64,000 nt of DNA, from NCBI GenBank assembly GCA_012845835.1, contig JABAKD010000019.1, positions 4,936,994-5,000,993 on the forward strand, read 5' to 3'. Shown here piece by piece: positions 22,911 through 37,500 of the stretch. A program made the translations under genes and the position numbers. The notes below the pieces were generated by a model, which worked only from the letters and a program-made list of their open reading frames with translations, was not told where the DNA came from and ran no database searches. The stretch's first letter is position 1, and the number at the start of each line of letters is the position of its first letter. Source of the stretch: Undaria pinnatifida. Taxonomy: Eukaryota; Sar; Phaeophyceae; Laminariales; Alariaceae.

Positions 22911-25900
22911 ACTTACGAAAGGGTAAAACGCGCATCACCTCTGGCCTCTATCACCGCCTTCTGTTGAGAGATGTTTTGCGAAAAAACGTCTTGTCATTGG
23001 GGATGCAGGCATGTATTATACATGAACAATTGTGCGTGGATTCATGATGAACAATGAGCAGCAAGCGGACATGCGTGAGCAACAGACAGACGGGGCACGA
23101 GCAGCGCGAATGCTGTATGCAATGTCCAAACATCAGTTAAAAAATCAGAAAAGCAAGCAACTGACAGAGCACAATTAGCGGCATACACAAGCAAGGGCAA
23201 AGGCAACCATGCATCCATCGCGCACATGTGATATAATGTGGAGTACGCGAGTAATACATACAAGGTATGATATACGCACAGCAATTACATGGTGCGAGGT
23301 GCCTCCAGTATTATACAACACATCACTAACAGCATTGACACATCCAAAGGAGACGCCCTTGGCAGGAAATACAAAAACAATTGTGCATTGATATTAGTGA
23401 TGGAAAGTTATTGCATTTCCGGATATTGGTACATTTTTCGACCCGAAATTTGAAATTTTCTGATTTCGGCATCCGGTGATACGATTTCAAGCGAAGGGTT
23501 CACTTCCATCTCCGTGCATTGCACTGTGATCTGCAATCAAACGGCCTGGGCTCAGCATGTAACGGCAGGGTTCAGTCGTCAGAACTTGACCGGAGCCAGG
23601 CCCCTCACGCCTATATGCGTCTCTCTTGCCTGCTACTTTGACTCTCTGCAGCGCCTCTTCGAGCAGGGATCTAGAAGCATGGGGATCGTAGATACGTTGG
23701 AGTCGAAAACTGTCCGTGCGGATGATTATCGATGAAACGAGCGTGACAACGGTCACGGTGGACACGGCAGTGCCACTGGGGCAAGGGGCTGGTAGAGGTC
23801 ACCTCGCTTTAACTCTTTCTTGGCTTCAAGAGGGTAGGATCAACAGATTCTGGGCGGTTCCTCCATTCCGCGCTACTGGACTTTCTACGAATAATCGAAG
23901 GCTTTCCCGCACCGGGGAAATCCTTCATGCCCCAGTCCAATGAAGTCGAAGGACCTTTCATAGCTCACCCCCTGCTAACAGGCAGACTCTCTGCGTGCCA
24001 CTGGTAAACACAATCGCCACGCGTCCTAGTTCCCTTTCTAGTCCTGCCGCGCTGCGACAGTAGCCGGGCGGTCGTATGTCGAGCTCAACAGGTGGCTTGT
24101 AGCCAGGTTATGGTACTGAAGATCATCAAAGATAGCTTTAACGCCAGCAGGACGGGTACACGGTTTACAGGCAGGTAGGTTGATAGTGGGGCAGGAGCAA
24201 CATACACGTGTGATGGCGCGGTGTTGGGACACATTTATGGGTCTGGACAGGTGGTATGACATTGATATCTTTTGGTGTCGGTCTGGAAAATTAATCCCGA
24301 GGCAACCACGGGGATCCCTCACCGAAAGGGGTTTCCACGTTTCCTGGAAGGATTCCTCTTTCAAGAACATCCTTCCTATTGCTGCAACATGAAGTGAAGT
24401 GCGAATCCGACGGCTAAGTCTTCACTTTACACGACACACCCTCCTAGTAATACTGGTCCGGTCATGTATCACGTATATCAGAATAACACTGACGCCTCGC
24501 GCACGCTGGCGTTCGCAGCGCTGCAGCACAATATTCTCCAATTAGAGCCCATTTTGACGCCTGTTTCGTTTCGATAAATGGCGCAGGGCCCATAGAAATA
24601 CTGCAGTTCATCTCTCTTATCTCGTTGCTGCTTCTATACTGCAAAAAACATGGTCCTCCGGGAGCAGTACTCGTTGAGGTCACAGCAAAGTTAGTAGCAG
24701 CCGCGCTGTGGGCTCTATACTTCGTAGCAACCAAGGACGGTGCTTGTGGGAGTATGCGAATGTTTGTGCCCTTCTGTGTGTACCATGTGTGTGAGTGGCC
24801 ATCAGGGGACATCTGAGATATTTGCCCGGGTCGGCTGTTGTTTGAATTTTTCCCTTGATGGTGAAATAGATGCTGATGCTTGTTGGGAAATCATCGAACG
24901 CAGTAGTCATTCCGTGGTAAAGCATGTCTGTTGTGTCTGTCGGGAGCAGTCTCGCCGCCGTTGCAGGCCGGCTAGGTCTCTGTCGATCAGCAGTCAGCCG
25001 TAGGCCGGCGTCGGTTCTGAATCAGATCTGCCTGCCCGTGGTTGCGTGTTTCCAGATAGTAAACGTTTTCTATAGTACCAGCTCTTTTGTTGGGCGGTTC
25101 CATCTCACTCAAAGGAGCTCTTGCAGTGCTGGCGTTTGTTTGATTGATCAAAAACAGTTGGCTCCAAAACCTCTGCAAAATTTACGTAGGATTGGCGTAT
25201 TGGCACTTGGAAACTTTCGAGCACAAACACCCTCAGCCCCAATATGTCCCACAAAGTCAGTATAAACCAACGGCACGGCCGCAACAGTAGAACGGCCGCC
25301 GTGTTTCAAGCTCCTGCCTATTTTTGTGCCAGTAGTCGCAGTGTAGTTATGCGTAGTTGATGAACAGCAGGAGGTGCAACCACGGCAAAAATATCGAGGT
25401 TCCTCATATATTTGTATGTTCACGTGTGTGCTACAGCACTGCTTCTGCTGCTACTTGATGCTTATACCTGGCATGAGGTGCGACGAAGCCTGTTTGACGG
25501 TTGCAGTAGACGTGTTAACACCGTCGTGGTTCGACCTCCTATTCCCGCGTACCAGCCACACACGTATAGACCGTGACTACTGGCGCCCGATTCGATGCGG
25601 GTTGACGCGGGACAAAAGTGATGAAGACCTTCACGATAAAAAGACGAAAGCTCACACAATTGTAGGGCGGAGGGATAAAGACCTGTTCATTGACCCTGTG
25701 TCTGACGCCTCCCTAAGAAGGCAAGTACAGAGGAAAAATATGCGAAGATAGTCGAAGGGATGAGCGAAAATACCAACGAAAAGACGAGAGCTTGGAGCCC
25801 GGCTGCGGCCGTACCGCTACTGCTGTACTGCTGCCTTTTGATTTCTTCGGGCTGCCAGGCTGAGCGGCTGCTCTTGAAGGATAAACCTCGGTGCTGTTCG

Positions 25901-28235
25901 TTATCATCTCGGTGTGGTAATGACCGCCAAAACTCTGCTTATAGAAAAAACACATATACACACACCGGACTACCGTCCGTAGTCGTCACCAAAGAGTACT
26001 GCTACTGCGTGGCAGACAGCACAGAAGGTACGGAACAACTGAGCTGATGCGCTGATGATGTTGTACAGCGGGCGGGAGAGAGCGTCCACGTGTGCATAGT
26101 CCTTGACCTACGGTTCTTCCTCGGTGTGACTACTACTCGCGTAGAATCACCAGAATAACTCAGCTGCGAACGAGCTCCGAAGGGCTAGTTGAAACACATA
26201 CCAGGTATGATGTTCGACGGATGCCCCTGACGTGTGTTGCTGCTGATCGTGATATGACAGAGAGACGGGCGGAAGTATGCCCATTGCTCAGTAAATCTTG
26301 ACCGGTGGGACTCTCAGGTGCGAGCGCACAAACTCGGCTAGGTATCAAAGGGCTAGATGCCACAGTTATGGCGTTCGACGGATTTGTGCTTCTGCTGGTG
26401 CCGTCACTGCTGCTGTTACCGCTGGTGGGAGGCTGCTGATGGTTTTCTTGCTGCTGCGAAAGTGCGAGTTGCGAGTTTAACATCAGCTACCAAAAAGCCA
26501 GATGCAGCATATATGACTATGGTAAGACGTTGAGGATATTGAACCGTATATCACTGCATTTTTCTTACCGCGGGAATAAATTCTTGGGATCACAACAGGA
26601 GTATTTAACTAGTTGGAGAAGGCAAGGACTAAAAAAAGTGGGAAGGAAACAAATGGTGGGCCGATCCAAGTCACCTGCTCGCCTCAGTGAGTGGTCCAAG
26701 TCACCTTCTCGCCTCGTCGAGACGGAACGCAACTCGATGCAAAACAAACCAGCTCATCGACTTTGAATGTTCAGAGATTGCACCACGGTGCTTGGCCGGG
26801 ATCGGGCATGCGTTGTAGTGCACTCACCCCCCCCCCTTGCTTGCCCCGTAGACGATAGGGTGGAAAAAACCGTGGCCACCGGAGAGCAGCATCCAAAAAA
26901 CAATCACACGTTTTTCATGTGCATGTGATATTTGTACCACCCTTTTCCTAACTTACGCGGCATGTCCCACAAAGACACTGGCGTTGGGAGGGACACACAC
27001 TGGCGTCACGACTTGGACGATCGATCCAAATTAGCAGTCCACGACACTGGTCGCCATCTCTATTGCTCAATTCATCACCCGTTAGTCGTCCGGACATTGG
27101 CCCTGTAGAAAAATGCAGTCCGCGTTCCCATCGCGTGTACACCCGATGCTTCCCCGGTTATTCAAGCCGCTCCCGCCCCCATGTGCTAAACACGTCAAAA
27201 TGGCAACACTGATGACGCGTTCTCTTCCTTCTCGCCATCCTCCCAAACCATCCACAGAACCGTAAACGCCCGATTATGTCTATCCATCTCCAGAGATGTC
27301 GTATATTCCCTGCGTGTCGTGCAAACTACACGCCGCCCCCTGCAGATTTCAGTCACTCTTCAAAGGGTGCATGCACCTACCAGAACGGCAGTCGTAGGGT
27401 TCAACATATTTTGCATATCCTTATAACGCCACAGTGACTTTTTTTTTCTCTCCGACCGTCCCGCTTCCCCACACTACAATCGCTTCAGGTATGCAGAGCC
27501 CAAATGATAGCCCCCCGAAAAATTATGATATCCCGCTGGGCACGCGAATAGCAACTGCCAGGCATCACGCAGACCCTAAAGAAACTCCCCCGCCCGAACA
27601 ATTCCCCTTGACACGCGCGCGCTGCTAAACGGCCTTGAAAGGTTACCATAGCTGCAGCCAACGTTCCTTTTCACCATCGCAACCTCCGACGCCGTTTGTT
27701 TGGGCTCAACCTAGTCGACTTGGGACCCGACAGCTGGTTGTTTTAAGTTCGAAAAAATCGTCATTTCCCACGAGGTCTTCCTCGGTCATTTCTTACATCC
27801 TCCCGTTGGTACCTCCTGAACACGTGAAATAAAACCCTTGGTGTTCCCCTTGCTCCATGCCGTAACGCGATACTTTGGTGCGCTTTTAACCCAGCCACAC
27901 GTACGCTTTACAGCTGTAAAAATGTTTATGCCGGTAAGGTAAACAACGCCGATCAAAACACAAAACATCCCTCTTAAATGCTAATCCAATGCGCTAGCTC
28001 CTGTGCGTACTGTGATCTTCTTATTGCCCTTTCTGCCACCGCTGTAGAGGTGTTCCTCCGACAAGCAAATATAACCATAGTGACAGGTCGTTTGTTTCTA
28101 TCGTTATGTACATTGATGAGCATTTCGACCAGAGCGTAAACAATATTGCTTGGCGTATTCCTTCTACGCCAATGTCCACTAAGGCACCCACGAGCCCCCC
28201 TTGACGGCTCGTCTAGTAGTAACAAACTTCGAGCT
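22911..28235. other. Intergenic stretch with no recognised gene
   Basis: It lies between the LINE and the 3' end of the transporter gene. Open frames of 60-125 codons occur on both strands (for example 23,765-23,487 minus and 25,374-25,751 plus), but none shows a family motif and I cannot support them. Small features are a 31-base tandem near 26,665-26,725 (GGTCCAAGTCACCTTCTCGC and variant) and a C tract at 26,828. The transporter's 3' UTR probably lies just below 28,236. Confidence 0.45.
26665..26725 (+). repeat. 31-bp tandem duplication
   Basis: ATCCAAGTCACCTGCTCGCC is followed 31 bases later by GTCCAAGTCACCTTCTCGCC. Two units with a few mismatches. Confidence 0.7.
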
Positions 28236-28529
28236 CTATTGCTTTCTAAAAGCTCGAAGCTCGTTTAGTTTCACTGTTTCGTTGCCGGCAGTATAATTCC
28301 ACGCCAAGAACGCTATTAACAGCCGCGTGGACCCCAAGAGGTAGAACACGAAATGGTGATCAATGGGGTAGGAACGGTTACCGTGGATAGAGACGGCAAA
28401 CAGCGCCGAGCAGACGATGGGGGAGATAGCCTTCCCCAAAGATTCGATCGTCACCGACATACCGTTCAGCTCCCCGCGCCTGCGGCTGCTAACCGCGTTG
28501 TTGGTTGCAAGCGCGAGGCCAACATAAAA
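28236..28529 (-). CDS. MFS transporter exon 9 (TM11-TM12, C-terminus)
   Basis: Acceptor CAACCAAG after a pyrimidine-rich run. It reads FYVGLALATNNAV, then RRGELNGMSVTIESLGKAI, then HFVFYLLGSTRLLIAFLAW and a short polar tail ending RAFRKQ. The N-N-A-V, R-G-x-x-N-G-x-S and S-L-x-K-A-x-x-P patterns are the conserved C-terminal half of these carriers. Confidence 0.9.
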   Translation of the reverse strand, partial: FYVGLALATNNAVSSRRRGELNGMSVTIESLGKAISPIVCSALFAVSIHGNRSYPIDHHFVFYLLGSTRLLIAFLAWNYTAGNETVKLNELRAFRKQ

Positions 28530-31500
28530 CTTGGTTGAAGGCGAAAAGACGCGCCGTAGGATTTTAGCGAAAAATGAAACAAGCAGCAAGAAAGGGGTAT
28601 AAGCAAGAAGGAAGACGGGATAGCGTTAACGTTCGTATAAACTAGGAGCGATGTCGTGCGTAAATATGCTTGCAACTGTCGAAAAAACTAGGGGTGCTGA
28701 TGCCCGTAGCTCCTGTTTGCCGTGAAGTTTGGCCGTCACCCCGGTGTGTCTGCTCGTCGATCGGTAACGTCTACATATACGCCGCCGTAGGCATCTTTTT
28801 CTCAAGCCCGCCATTTTTCAAGCATCCCCTTGGTTTTCGCCTACCGCATGCAGGCTACGTCATGTCAACAACCGAACTATGATGTTACCGATAAGCTGCG
28901 TCGACAAAAAAAATGAAGCTAATAAACGGAACACGTTAGACAACGCGTCCCGTTTTGTTCCCTTATCAGCGCGCACTTAAAGCACCGAAACTCAAAGGTA
29001 TTTATAACGTCGTCATGAATTGTGTCTAGCGATTCTCCAAGCACAACTGATACGCCCATAACTACACTCATGAACTCCGCATGAACTGTCCGTTAGCATT
29101 GCTGCCCATCTGGTGCCAACAACGGAGGCAGATCGATAACAAGGTAAGCAGGTTAGCATTAAATGAGTCGTAGTGTTTGTGCTATCCCTAGCCTAAAACG
29201 CCCGAAGCCCGTAACAATCACCCACCGCGTTCGAACCAGCGTAGTAGATCACCAACAGGGTCACCGAGGTGAAGAAAATTTGCAACCCGTCACAGCTAGC
29301 CGCCCGGGAGAGCATGGGGAGCAATATATATATCGGGATCTCGACCACTGATCCTATCCTTTGAGACCTGTTGATACCCAACCAAGGCGTGGCGTGCGGC
29401 ACGACCAATGTCTCCAACGCCAGCACCAATACTCCGCAGAGAAATAGAACCTGCCGATTTAATCACGGTGAGTTGGGTGAAGAAATTGACAGGCGAGGAG
29501 CGAGGACTGAGTCGACTTATAAGCACGATACGCACCATCATCGTCACCGTCGTCATAATATTCGTCGAATTCGTCATGGTTGTCATCATTATCTGCAACT
29601 TTGTCATCAGCAGCAGTAGCAATGTCGTCAACGTCATCGTCATCATCGTCATCATCGTCACAACCACCAGCTTCATTACCAGCATAATCGTCATCTTAAA
29701 CCATCAGCATCGCCATCATCGTCATCGTCCTCGTCATCGTTCTTGTTTAACGTCAAACGTTGGAAGTGCGCCGTTCTCACCCAAACTGTTGTAAACCTAC
29801 CGTGTCACGACCCTGCGGTAGAAGCGCAATTGAACAGTTGCGTTCACATCCTGAAATGAGCAAGCGTTTTCCCAAAGTAAGGCAGTATTCCTAATTAGGC
29901 GCACTAACGCTTCAAAGAGGCACCCCTATCATAGCTGGTTTCTGTTTCGAAAATGCCACAGCAACTGCTTGGCACGCATTCCACGTCAGCCAGCGAAGAA
30001 ATGTTCTGAAGGTCTCCACTCCCGGAGGTAGACCCACTACCTTATACATCTTGATGGAAACTTGCAATCGCAAACCGATGAACAAACCTTCAGCTAAGGC
30101 ATGTAACGAACCCTGAAAAATATTGGAAAGGACAACGGGTTAACAAATATGCTGGATGCTGCAGTTCGACAGTCGACCGGGGGAACCCCGCCGGTTAGAA
30201 GTAGCTTGGCCAAAGAGTCCAACATCAGAGGGTCTTATGTAATGCCGATACTTGCCAGATGGCACTACCGTGGCTATCGCCGCTAAAGGAGGCATAATGT
30301 GGTATCCTCTGCATATACGGGTGGTTCTCGTGTGTCCAACAATTCCACGGGCTCTACAGCACGCAACGGGGACTACTCAACCAGCGTTAGAGGGTACCAT
30401 ATATCTATCGCAGCACGCCCCAACACACACCACACACACACCTTTCCGATTTGAGGAGTTGACCAATCAAGCCCCCCTTTCGCCTCGCTAGACAAGGCCC
30501 ACAGAGGATATACCTCGTTGAACCCAGAGTATACGCACTGAGGAGCGTGAACAGCAGCAATGGAACACCGAGAACAGTACAATACGTTTAAACGTACAGG
30601 TTTACCGTTCGCGGCAAGAAACAACCGTAACAGTTTAACGCATTTAAAAAGGTACCAGGTATGTGCTAAGCACGACAAGACTTCGGGGTTTACCGGGAGT
30701 TTTGTATCCGAACCCCCTTGCCGCCTGGTTTGCGCTGAACGTCTAGCTGTTTTCCCCGCGCAAATGGCGATTGAAATACCTACTAGAATGCCAGAATTTT
30801 TTTGTAACATGCTGGCCTCCATGAAAAGCGGAAGAGTGCGACATTGCCAGAATAGGTTTGCAGGGCCCGAGACTGGCGATAGTGGTGTCAACTGTATGTC
30901 GACCGTGCATGCGCCGACAGGAAGAATAATATATCCCAGTTAGGGGCTTCCATAGGAAGCAGATATCATTGTAGCAAATTGTTCAGACCGGGAGGATTCC
31001 AAATGTTCTAGTTCATCGTATATTGACTTTCTAGTCTCAATCATCCGTTGTACTCAAGGATTATACCGTCAACGACCTTCTAGACGAGCGTCGGCGCGTG
31101 CCTGCAATCTATCGTGCATTTAACAGCATGCAAACGCTCCCACTTTTCACCGCATTACGCCCGTCGAATTACATCGAATAGCGCCAGATCGTCGTCGTGG
31201 ATTTTCGACAGTCCATTTGCAAGTCAAAACACCTTGCAGGGTCAGAACATGGCGATAGAACTCAAAATATGAACACGGCTTACAAATGAACGGCCGGGGA
31301 CGCTGGTATATGTCTGTAAGAAATGACTGTGTAGAACCAGTATGTGGCAACATTTTACGCCCACTGTCGATCCTACACAGACCTGTCCACAAAAAGTACG
31401 TAAAATTGTAAGGATTCCCGCGAGAATGTCCAAACATCCAAGACGCCTTAAAGAAACACACCGACGTTTTGCAAACGTGTGCTGTGAACCCTTGCCGAAT

Positions 31501-34500
31501 ATTCGACAAAGAGTGTCTGTCATACTTTGAAAAATGCGCGGACGAAAACTTATCGGGCCTTGGGGGGGCCTCTATTTCAGCGATTATGCAAAAATCATTT
31601 AAACAACAAATATAGGGACACTTAAAAATACACTCCGACCCTTGATGGTGTTGCAAGAGCTTAGGGTGGAGTTTTAAGCAAACGGGGACCTTGGGCGCGG
31701 AAACGGTTGGTGCGATACATCTTGAACCGGCCTGTCAATGAGTCTCGTTTACTTAAAAGGTACACAAAACAGCTCCTAGATTATATATATACTCCCAACA
31801 AAGAGGGCGAGAGATACCCCAGCATCAGAGCGCTGAACTAAGCTATATCCCCGCCAAGACAGTAATCGCTGGGCTACGGTAAAGGAATCACGTGTTGGGA
31901 CTTTCTGCATTGGCCCGCGGTCATTCGAGAGGATGACCCTGCTTTTCCTTCGAAATATTAAGCTTCGTGCTGCTTAAAATGCGCCGCGTGCATCCGCCAT
32001 AAAAGCGCAAGCTACGATTCACCATAACGTTCGCCCCAGGTCTTCCTATCCGCGAGGTTCAGACCCGCTTGCGCGATTGCGAGTGGTCCACGTCCAACAG
32101 TGAACATGCGGGTTTTTTCCGCCCTACCGTAGCCTTGGCCTACCCTTCACGGATTTTCCCGCAAACAAATAGAGAGCTGTGCTACGTGTGAGCCCTTTGC
32201 GTCGGTTCTGTGCCCAACACGCAGAACCAACCCAACCCTAGCAAGTAAGTAAAGCCATCAAATAAATGAACACCGCACCGCACCGCATATATTCCGTTTA
32301 TGAGCAGGAGAACTCGGATGTTCCCTTGTGCCAGCAAGCTTTCCTGTTCGACCTTGCTCTCGTCTTGACCGAGCACAGCTGAACATTGGTTTGATCCCCC
32401 CGTTTCGACTTGCGGACACATCACCGTAGGCAGCACCACCTGCGGCTTTCTGGACCGCTTTGGAATATCGTCATCTCGCGTCCGAGGGGATTCCGGCTCA
32501 TGCATCGACACATACTTTACACGGGCTCCGCACTTATTGCCGTTGCCACCACCATCGCGATTGCATTGTTCAATTTTGCCACCGCCAATGCCGCCGATGG
32601 AGCGGCGCCAGGAAGAATACCAATCCAACAGAGTATCGCTTTTAGAGGGAGAATACATGTGGTTTGGGAGAGGGCGTCGTCAGTAGGGCAGCGGTGTAAG
32701 CCGATCACCAAGAACCTCACTTATATTGCCTATATCTACCTACGCCAGTGTCTCCCTCGGTAGTTTTTTCTTCAATACAATTGGAAAAGGGTCATGTTGG
32801 TTCAAGCTGATCGTTTCTCACTTTTGCCAGCCATGCGGTGTGGCACGGCGCGAAATAGGCTTCAATGCAGAACTCGGACTCCCCACGGTGGTGTTACGCT
32901 TGTAGTCCATGCCCTCGGTAACGAAGGTGGCAAATTTTGGCGTCTAGGCGCCACTTTGTATTCACTAAACAGTACACGGCACCACTGCCATACTACGTCT
33001 CTGCATAAAGGGGTTGGCTGCCCCGACGAACAAAGCCGCAATACATCAAGCACGAATTTACGCCGTTCGAGTTGGCAGCCAAACCTGTTCGATCACGTAC
33101 TTTTCACGGTTGACCTCGCCGTTTCTTCGGCGGTTTGGGGAACCAGGGCTCAAGAGTTCTGTCTGGTGTGGTGCTTGGGGACGCAATCATGGCGCACGAC
33201 TGCCTACTTACAACGTCGGGGCACGCATGTGGGTGTTTAACGGCGAGGAAGATAATCGTGGAAAGTCGACCAAAACGTGACACACGTTTACTACCGAGTT
33301 GGCGTTGGGCGTCAATCGCTTTTTAACCTAACAATATGATACTGTGTGTGTTTCTCGTCGAATGGCGAGGGGGTGCTATGGTAGCCCCGGGAAGCAACGT
33401 GGAGGCGTTGAACTCTTAGATCAGCACCGGGAGCGCCTCCCACCTAGTACCTAACGAGACAGGGAAAACACCCCCCTCGGGATGTACCCGCTGCTTTCAA
33501 TCTGCTGGTATACCCTACATTAGAATCGGTCGTTTTGGTAGTGGAGTACTCCGACCACGAGGGCAGGCATATGACATCCCCCCTTTCGTTCACCTCGGGA
33601 CCCCGCGATTACCGCCTTCGTCTCTGGAGCGTTTTGGAATTGATACTAACAACGAGTGGGTGAAGCAATACTCGGGGCCCGCTCCAATTATCTGAAGCGC
33701 TATCTTCTTTGGAACTTACGAACGGTTACTGGCCAACAGCATTAGCAGCAACAATAGGAATAGAACTCACGTTGTTTTAATGCCGCTTGCCGGTAACTTG
33801 AGGTCCTGCAGAGAGCATAGCACCAGCGGTAGCGCTACGAATGACAAACCAGCCCCAATCAGGTTAGGCAGAAGATAGGGGTACCTGTTGGGGTTTTTTT
33901 ATGTTATGTGAGCAACTCAAGCGGTATGGGTGCCTGCTCCAAGTTCCGGAGGTATGGAAACATCATAGACACCGCTTGAAGAACCGATCGGAACTGGGCA
34001 TCAGTTAATAGCCGACGGATATAGGACAACGGGCACAGAAGCTTGCTCCTTACGAGCATGCCGTTAGCCCATTTTCAAACAGGTTGTATCAAGTACTGCG
34101 GTAAGTATTACATTCATTGTACGGTGGAGGTGAGACCAATGCTACGTAGGGGGAGTTCGTTTCGCGCCGTTTTCATGCAGTGGCTCGGGATCACTGGCGC
34201 GAGTGACACCCCTGTTCCTAGCGGTCATACACTTTCGTCATGTTTGAGTTTTGTTTTGTTGAGTCGTCAACGGAATGGTTACGTACGCTCCGTCAATGAA
34301 ATCGCCTAACGTGTGTTTGTCAGTGAATAAAAGAGTCCGCCGTGCGACTGGCTCAGACTAGGTAATGAAAAAGGGCGTACCCCCCGGCACCGTAGCCTCG
34401 ACCCGAACCGTAGCCTTGACCCTGAAGCTCTTTCTTTGAGGAGGTCAAAATCTCACACAACCCCAGTTATTACAAAAAACGTGCTGGCCAAAGCGTTGTC

Positions 34501-37500
34501 CCTGTATCGTACGTTGCACCAGTACCCGCGAGATACGAGCATTCGGGATTGAAAAGCGGTCAAATCAACATGCCCCGTCAAATACAAAAAATATATAATG
34601 CCTTGCCAAGTACCGGATAAGATCAACCAGTGAGTAGTTAAGAAAGCTTGCTTTCCCATGTCACGAAGTGCTCTCATGTAAGGGGTTCCACGGTAGTATG
34701 GTTTGGCAGGAATTGTTGAGGCTGACGAGGCTTTTCAACTGACGCGCTATCCGCTACATCGTTGGAATCAGATACGTATTTTAACTTTGGCAGGGTGTAA
34801 ACGACCTACCAACCCTGGCTGAGTAGAAGTCCAGTAGAAAACCATAGACAGTACTAATGCTAGGTCCAACGAACGTCTCTATCCCAGGCTACCCATTTAG
34901 GCCTCTCAGGCGATTTCTGTTAGTTTTTAAGCAAATTGTTTCGTGGGTTGGCTGGCCTTGGTTTGTCATGTTCTCGCCCTTCAATGTAGTTGTTTTGTTT
35001 GCATTCCGATGAAACTTAGAAATGAAAACGCCCTGCCATTTAAGTATTGCTGATACTCTGTTGTAGGCAGGCCATCCAATTGTGAGTCGGATCGCAATTC
35101 GTTTTTTGTGAGTTTTGTTCGAGTGAGGTATCGTGCTCATGATATTAGAGTGCTCAAGAACATTGGCACACTCCAGCACCGTGGAGGGCGTCAAATTCTA
35201 TTTCTGTTCATTAACTTTGATGTCAGGAATTTAGCAATGTATGCGGCTGGCCTGACTAACACCGACACCCCGCTCGGGCAGATAATATGCCATCCCTCCG
35301 TTGTCACTCGGATATACTAAACCTAGTAGCAGCATCAACCACTGACATTTCCGATCGATACACAACAGCGCCGAGGCATTCACCTCCCGAATAGTCCATG
35401 TTGTGAGAACGTCGCAGGGTGATATGTCGCCGGCTCCGCCAACAGTCCGCCAACGCCAGGTCCTAGAATCCCTCCGACCGTCCAGGAACCTGAACGTGTT
35501 TTATAGCCCCATCACAAGAGGGCGGTAACGGTGACCGTGGAAAGGGGAGGAAGTTCGTATACCGGTGGGTGGGTCGGTGGGTGAGTGGGTGGGTGGGTGG
35601 GTGGGTGGGTGGGAGGGTGGGTGAGTGGGCAAGTGATCAGGCGGGAGGGATAGACACATACGTGTTGGTGGAACTTCATTCCTTCCTAAGACGTTTACCG
35701 CCGTTGATCTTGTTGTCTGATGTGGAAGGCTGAGGTAAAGCGACCTCAGACTCCAAAACCATTATTCACCTCATGCGGCAACGGTGAACTGACTCGGTGT
35801 GTGAGTGGCGAGAATGTTTGATCAAGGCAATATCATGTGAACACTCACTCGCGACGAGTCCCATGCCGACGGTCTCGTGCTCACTGCCACACACATCGGA
35901 AACAAGTGTTCTGGACACCACCGTCGCACCGTTTAGGAGCCCGAGCAGGAACCTGGCGCACACGGCACAAAGAGCATAGGAGATTGTTTGAACTATCTCT
36001 ATTGGTTAATTTGAACATGGAATTTAGTTGTATGTCAGAAGTTAACCGATGTATACTTCGTATGTATATATATATGGATTGTTTTGTATCGCAATCTATT
36101 ATTGCCAGCCTATATTGTAAGACGTGTTGCCTCCAATGATCTTCCGTACAAGCCGTGGTCTCAGTTGTCTACCCTTTTTCCCCCCGGCACTTCAATTAAC
36201 TTCTTTTTCGTGTAGGGTTCAGCATTGCCACCGTTTTTTCGCGAGTTCGGCGACTTTTATTGAAATAGCTCCCGCACGATTTCCGTGTGCTTTCCTCTGG
36301 TCAATTCTTACGCGAGAATTATACTACTTGTACAGGTTTTACATGCACTCTTGTGTACATTCTTGCACGTGAGCAACGCTATCTTACGGTAAGGGGGTAG
36401 TTTCAAGGAGCTCTTATTTTCGCGACCCAGGCCGTCGAGTGAAGGGTTTGTTTCGATGGACGAAGCATATACGGTCGAAGTCTGCTGTGGAATGAGGTGC
36501 TGATCCATACGCGCGTGTTCCTCAATCTTGGCAGAAGACCCCCCCCCCGCCCCCCCCCGCCTACCTAAGCCTTGGCCGCTTTCCTCGCATCTCGTCTGCT
36601 GATTGTACCTCTACGATACTATTTGTAGGTGTATGACAGAATGCTTGCTCGTACGTCATGTTCTGAAGCAAAATGATTACTTCGATAGTTTCCTCGAGAC
36701 GCGACTTTTTATGTTTGTGGAATGAAGTACTTCACATTCTCCAAACACTCTATCAGATTGTGCAGACGACAGAAAGCGCTAAACCGCCACCGTTCCGCGC
36801 CACCGTGCGGTATAGCAGAATACACCTAGGTTCTTGACCCCGATCCGCGACGCTTGTTGGTCAACTCAGCCTCGTACCGGTTTTTGACACCAACTCCTTG
36901 CGGACCATCGTACCGCGGCTTCTCAGCTCTGCCGTCATCGATTCCTGACCCGACCCATAACGCTTTCTGTCGCAAAATACACTATGCGGACCGGCTTTGC
37001 CCCAGACTCTTGACGGCCTATAGCATTTCGATTTCCGATCGAGTCTCATCTGTGGGTAAAACGTCATGTACCGTCCACAGAATGACACGCTTTCATATTC
37101 CTTCTTTTTTCGGATTCCTTCTGAGAAGATGAGGATATAGCTACCCCCAACGAATCACACGTTTTCGGCACTCAACAACCCATCCTCCTCGCCTGGACAA
37201 AAAATGCTTCTAAACCGGAGCGTGCATCCATACTTCTTGTGTTGTCGGCTAAAAGAAACCTGCCCCCGACCATGCCCGTGCCGGGAGACTGACTGCATGG
37301 CCACCAGACTACATTTAGAAGGCTATGTACAAGAGTACATGTAATATACTCCCAATGTTTCCAAGGTCCACATTTCATGAGTCGAAAGCCGTTGTTTCGT
37401 ACATAACCAGCAGTGTACGACCACACAGATGGCGCCACCACTCAAGAACCACTTATTGTTTCATAGTTTTTACTGCATGTGTATTGTATTATAGGTTATT

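Noticed and set aside
29296-29694. Methionine/valine-rich minus-strand frame
   Set aside because: It is produced by the CAT/CGT triplet repeat. Only the true exon 8, in a different frame, is coding here.
31147-31656. 169-codon minus-strand frame in transporter intron 6
   Set aside because: It has no motif, and its phase and content do not fit the transporter between exons 6 and 7. Likely chance.
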